34,859 nucleotides of DNA, from positions 1 through 34,859 of the forward strand of contig CAMCXW010000022.1 in assembly GCA_945883625.1 (NCBI GenBank). Reading direction: 5' to 3'. The notes beneath the pieces were generated by a model. It was not told the origin of the DNA, did not search any database, and saw only the letters and a list, made by a program, of their open reading frames with translations. Shown here one piece after another: positions 32,119-34,859 of the stretch. Each line of letters starts with the position of its first letter. The first letter of the stretch is position 1. The translations under genes and the position numbers were made by a program. This DNA is from Spirosoma fluviale. GTDB lineage: Bacteria; Bacteroidota; Bacteroidia; Cytophagales; Spirosomataceae.

Positions 32119-32721
32119 ATGAAACAGGTAATTGTATTCGTTTTTCTTAGTTTATCAACCTTTGCGCAATCGAATCCTGCGGTTAGTTTGATCGACAAGA
32201 TGCAGCAGAAGTACAAGAGAATGGGGTCGTTCTCGGCAAATTTTAGTTATCAAACAGACGGTAGTGCAAACATGACTGGATCGATTACAGTTAAGGGTAC
32301 AAAGTTTCGTTTGAAGACGGCAGGGCAGGAGATTTTTAATAATGGTAAGGAAGTTGCTACCTACATCAAGGAAATTAATGAAGTGAATATCTCTTCATTT
32401 GATCCTGCAGATGGAGACTTAAATCCTGCAAAAATTTACACATTTGATAAGAAAGGCTACAAGTTTAAATTAGTGTCCCAAGTTGGCGGTATCGCAACGG
32501 TAGACATGGCACCTGGTGCTAAATCGACTCAAGTCAAACAAATTACATTGAAGATAAATACGGCAGATAATACCGTCAAAGAATGGACGATTGTCAATAA
32601 GACAGGTAAAAAACAAGTTTTCAAGGTGACTAAATTAAATCCCAAAGCGGGTGTAGATGATGCTTATTTTACGTTTAGTAAAAAGGCATTTCCAGGTGTT
32701 GAGGTTAATGATTTACGTTAG
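32119..32721 (+). CDS. lolA: Periplasmic lipoprotein carrier protein, LolA family
   Basis: A 200-residue periplasmic protein with a signal peptide (cleavage likely after TFA before Gln17). The mature part starts NPAVSLIDKMQQKYKRMGSF, then alternating strands typical of the LolA half-barrel: MTGSITVKGTKFRL (about 54-67) and TFSKKAFPGVEV near the end. It would shuttle lipoproteins from the inner to the outer membrane. The 2-base gap to ftsK indicates cotranscription. Sequence similarity is modest by eye, as usual in this family. Confidence 0.88.
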   Translation: MKQVIVFVFLSLSTFAQSNPAVSLIDKMQQKYKRMGSFSANFSYQTDGSANMTGSITVKGTKFRLKTAGQEIFNNGKEVATYIKEINEVNISSFDPADGDLNPAKIYTFDKKGYKFKLVSQVGGIATVDMAPGAKSTQVKQITLKINTADNTVKEWTIVNKTGKKQVFKVTKLNPKAGVDDAYFTFSKKAFPGVEVNDLR

Positions 32722-32747
32722 AAAATACAGGTATCGCGTCTCTACAA

Positions 32748-33434
32748 TTAAACCAATTGAAGCACCAATTGCTTCATGATTTCCAAGCCATCCGTGTTAT
32801 TCAAATCTGGATCGGCAGCACGCTCAGGGTGTGGCATTAATCCAAATACATTCCGTCCTTCATTGCAAATTCCAGCAATGTTTAGTAAGCTACCATTTGG
32901 GTTAGCAGATTCAGTCACTTGACCCGACTCATCGCAATAGTAAAATAATATTTGATCATTTGCCTGCAAGGAAGCTAAGGTAGTCTCATCAGCAAAATAG
33001 CGGCCCTCTGCGTGCGCAATTGGTATTTTATAGGCTTTGTTTAGATTTAATTCTTGGGTTAAAAGGGCGTTGTTTGTGGCCGCTTTTAGGTAAATATTCT
33101 TCGAGATAAATTTCTGTGAATTGTTGCGTAATAAAACACCTGGTAATAAGTGCGCTTCTACTAAGACTTGGAATCCATTGCAAATCCCCATTAAATAGCC
33201 TCCGTTATTTGCAAACTCGATGACATGTTCCATAATGGGTGAAAAACGCGCAATGGCACCAGAACGTAAGTAGTCGCCATAAGAAAAACCGCCCGGAACG
33301 ATAATGAAATCACAACCTTGTAAATCCGTGTCTTTATGCCATAATTTAATAGCTTCATGACCTAAGCTTTGAATAACACCTACGGTATCATCGTCACAAT
33401 TTGAACCCGGGAATACAATTACACCAAATTTCAT
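32748..33434 (-). CDS. purQ: Phosphoribosylformylglycinamidine synthase, glutaminase subunit PurQ
   Basis: Class I glutamine amidotransferase that supplies ammonia to PurL in purine synthesis. In 228 residues from the ATG at 33434: GVIVFPGSNCDDD (4-16), IVPGGFSYGDYLR (45-57), nucleophile Cys85 in GICNGFQ, and His202 and Glu204 in MPHPERA. The open frame runs on to 33536 but that part crosses the ahcY terminator, and the family starts with MKFGVIVFPG. A separate PurQ implies the small PurL and PurS form of the enzyme elsewhere. Only 26 bases separate it from convergent lolA, with no hairpin. Confidence 0.96.
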   Translation of the reverse strand: MKFGVIVFPGSNCDDDTVGVIQSLGHEAIKLWHKDTDLQGCDFIIVPGGFSYGDYLRSGAIARFSPIMEHVIEFANNGGYLMGICNGFQVLVEAHLLPGVLLRNNSQKFISKNIYLKAATNNALLTQELNLNKAYKIPIAHAEGRYFADETTLASLQANDQILFYYCDESGQVTESANPNGSLLNIAGICNEGRNVFGLMPHPERAADPDLNNTDGLEIMKQLVLQLV

Positions 33435-33458
33435 ATCTTTTTCTTTCTTAATTTGAGG

Positions 33459-33466
33459 CAAATTTA
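33459..33466 (-). promoter_or_regulatory. Promoter -7 box TAAATTTG for purQ
   Basis: CAAATTTA on the plus strand reads TAAATTTG towards purQ, 24 bases before its ATG. A TTTTG -33 candidate (33491-33495 on the plus strand as CAAAA) lies 24 bases upstream, slightly far. Confidence 0.45.
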
Positions 33467-33502
33467 GGGCTTTTCGCCGATTTATTTTAGCAAAATTTGC
33501 AT

Positions 33503-33533
33503 AAAAAAAGCTGCACTTTCTGGTGCAGCTTTT
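33503..33533 (-). terminator. Rho-independent terminator of ahcY
   Basis: AAAAGCTGCAC (33506-33516) pairs with GTGCAGCTTTT (33523-33533) around a 6-base loop. Read on the minus strand the stem is followed by seven T's (33509-33503). It starts 20 bases after the ahcY stop. Confidence 0.9.
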
Positions 33534-33553
33534 CAAGTTTAGTAAACCTATTT

Positions 33554-34859
33554 CTAGTAACGGTAGTGCTCAGGCTTGTATGGTCCTGCTTGAGGAACAC
33601 CTATATAATCAGCCTGCTCTTTCTCTAGTTTCTCTAATTTAGCACCGATGTGCGCTAAGTGTAAGAAAGCTACTTTCTCATCTAAATGCTTAGGTAAGAT
33701 ATATACTTTGTTCTCGTAATTTTTTGCATTTGCCCAAAGCTCCAATTGAGCCAATGTTTGATTACAGAATGAGTTCGACATCACGAAAGATGGGTGACCC
33801 ATCGCGCAACCTAAGTTAACCAAACGGCCTTCAGCTAAAACGATTACGTTTTTGCCATCAATCGTGTACATATCAACTTGTGGTTTGATTTGATCTTTAG
33901 TCGAACCATAATTGCCATTCAACCATTCCATGTCGATTTCGTTATCAAAGTGACCGATGTTACAAACGATCGCTTTGTCTTTCATCGCTTTGAAGTGACG
34001 ATCACGGATAATCTTCACGTTACCAGTCGCTGTAACAAAGATGTTTGCGCGTGTTGCTGCTTCGTCCATTGGAACTACTTCGTAACCATCCATCGCTGCT
34101 TGTAATGCACAAATAGGATCGATTTCAGTTACTAAAACACGGCAGCCCGCACCACGTAATGAATCTGCAGAACCTTTTCCTACATCACCATAACCTGCTA
34201 CTACGGCTACTTTGCCTGCCAACATTAAGTCGGTTGCGCGACGGATAGCATCAACTAATGACTCTTTGCAACCATATTTATTATCGAATTTAGACTTCGT
34301 AACCGAGTCATTTACGTTGATCGCTGGCAAGAACAAGGTGCCATTTTTCATACGCTCATATAGACGGTGAACACCAGTCGTAGTTTCTTCTGATAAGCCT
34401 TTGATGCCTTCGATTAATTCAGGATATTCATCAAAAACCATATTGGTCAAATCACCACCATCATCCAGAATCATGTTTAACGGTTGACGATCTTCACCAA
34501 AGAACAATGTTTGCTCAATACACCAATTGAACTCTTCTTCATTCATGCCTTTCCAAGCATAAACTGGAATTCCTGCTGCTGCAATTGCAGCGGCAGCGTG
34601 ATCTTGTGTAGAGAAAATATTACAAGAGGACCAAGTAACTTCAGCACCTAATGCTGTTAACGTTTCAATCAAAACGGCTGTCTGGATTGTCATGTGAAGA
34701 CAACCTGCCACACGCGCACCTTTTAGTGGTTGTGCCGCGCCGAATTCTGCACGCAATGCCATTAAGCCTGGCATCTCTGCTTCCGCTAATTGAATTTCTT
34801 TACGACCCCAATCGGCCAATGCAATGTCTTTTACTTTGAACGGTACATATGTACCTGCT
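33554..34859 (-). CDS. ahcY: Adenosylhomocysteinase, N-terminus cut off by window edge
   Basis: NAD-dependent hydrolysis of S-adenosylhomocysteine to adenosine and homocysteine, clearing the by-product of methylation. The frame stays open to the window edge; the stretch [20 protein letters not shown] before the nominal TTG at 34819 is the conserved family N-terminus, so only a few residues and the true start are missing. Seen: HMTIQTAVL substrate block, DDGGDLT, the NAD site GYGDVGKG with [30 protein letters not shown] and the C-terminal KPEHYRY, whose Lys and Tyr contact NAD of the neighbouring subunit. It has its own terminator and is likely strongly expressed. Confidence 0.97.
   Translation of the reverse strand, partial: AGTYVPFKVKDIALADWGRKEIQLAEAEMPGLMALRAEFGAAQPLKGARVAGCLHMTIQTAVLIETLTALGAEVTWSSCNIFSTQDHAAAAIAAAGIPVYAWKGMNEEEFNWCIEQTLFFGEDRQPLNMILDDGGDLTNMVFDEYPELIEGIKGLSEETTTGVHRLYERMKNGTLFLPAINVNDSVTKSKFDNKYGCKESLVDAIRRATDLMLAGKVAVVAGYGDVGKGSADSLRGAGCRVLVTEIDPICALQAAMDGYEVVPMDEAATRANIFVTATGNVKIIRDRHFKAMKDKAIVCNIGHFDNEIDMEWLNGNYGSTKDQIKPQVDMYTIDGKNVIVLAEGRLVNLGCAMGHPSFVMSNSFCNQTLAQLELWANAKNYENKVYILPKHLDEKVAFLHLAHIGAKLEKLEKEQADYIGVPQAGPYKPEHYRY

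Noticed and set aside
32722-32747. Terminator between lolA and purQ
   Set aside because: No inverted repeat or T run is present in these 26 bases.
33435-33536. N-terminal extension of PurQ
   Set aside because: It crosses the ahcY terminator and lacks family similarity; PurQ starts at MKFGVIVFPG.
34819-34859. TTG at 34819 as the ahcY start
   Set aside because: Conserved N-terminal residues of the family continue upstream to the window edge, so the gene is partial and starts outside.

Overview
The window looks like chromosomal core DNA of a member of the Bacteroidota, most likely the order Cytophagales. The evidence is moderate AT-richness, several TAnnTTTG promoter boxes of the Bacteroidota type, few recognisable Shine-Dalgarno sites, a SusC/RagA-type TonB plug domain, an ftsK-lolA pair, an aroQ/xerD divergent pair, a prolyl-tRNA synthetase of the shorter archaeal/eukaryotic-like type, and a FadL-like outer membrane protein beside a Gly/Asn-rich lipoprotein. 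The genus cannot be fixed from sequence alone. There is no phage, no intact insertion sequence, no CRISPR array and no rRNA. Genes are packed tightly, with many 4-base ATGA overlaps and several convergent pairs that share stop-codon bases.

Left part (1-8930): a truncated lipoprotein diverges from fabD. A tRNA-Gln(TTG) follows with its own promoter and terminator. A minus-strand operon encodes a PfkB-type sugar kinase, an AGE-family epimerase and a secreted protein that is only a TonB-receptor plug with no barrel. A 217-bp divergent region carrying a perfect 12-bp inverted repeat separates it from a phosphohexomutase (TTG start) and a NifS/IscS-like cysteine desulfurase. The desulfurase converges on proS across a long compound hairpin.

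Middle part (9122-25015): a Gly/Asn-rich lipoprotein and a FadL/OmpP1-like barrel protein converge on aroK, a DoxX/MauE-like protein and a DUF1599 protein. folP overlaps a class IV aminotransferase that may be the 4-aminobenzoate-forming lyase. A minus-strand run of eight genes (aroQ, serC-like, marC, RNase HI, trmN6-like, GT2, tcdA, mog) reads away from xerD. Next is a run of SDR, tsaE, alanine dehydrogenase-like and an unknown protein. Several genes act on tRNA (proS, tcdA, tsaE, trmN6-like).

Right part (25046-34859): a lone MlaE-type permease converges on a three-gene Anbu cluster (alpha-E protein, Anbu proteasome-like peptidase, transglutaminase-like protease). The ATP-grasp partner usual for this cluster is not next to it. 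pyrD, ftsK and lolA read to the right and converge on purQ. ahcY, cut by the window end, has a clear terminator.

The features most worth a second look are the incomplete Anbu system, the barrel-less plug protein in a sugar operon, a GTCTAAC heptad array that places a stop codon in all six frames at a convergent junction, and a 44-bp palindrome resembling fused IS3-type ends inside a terminator.
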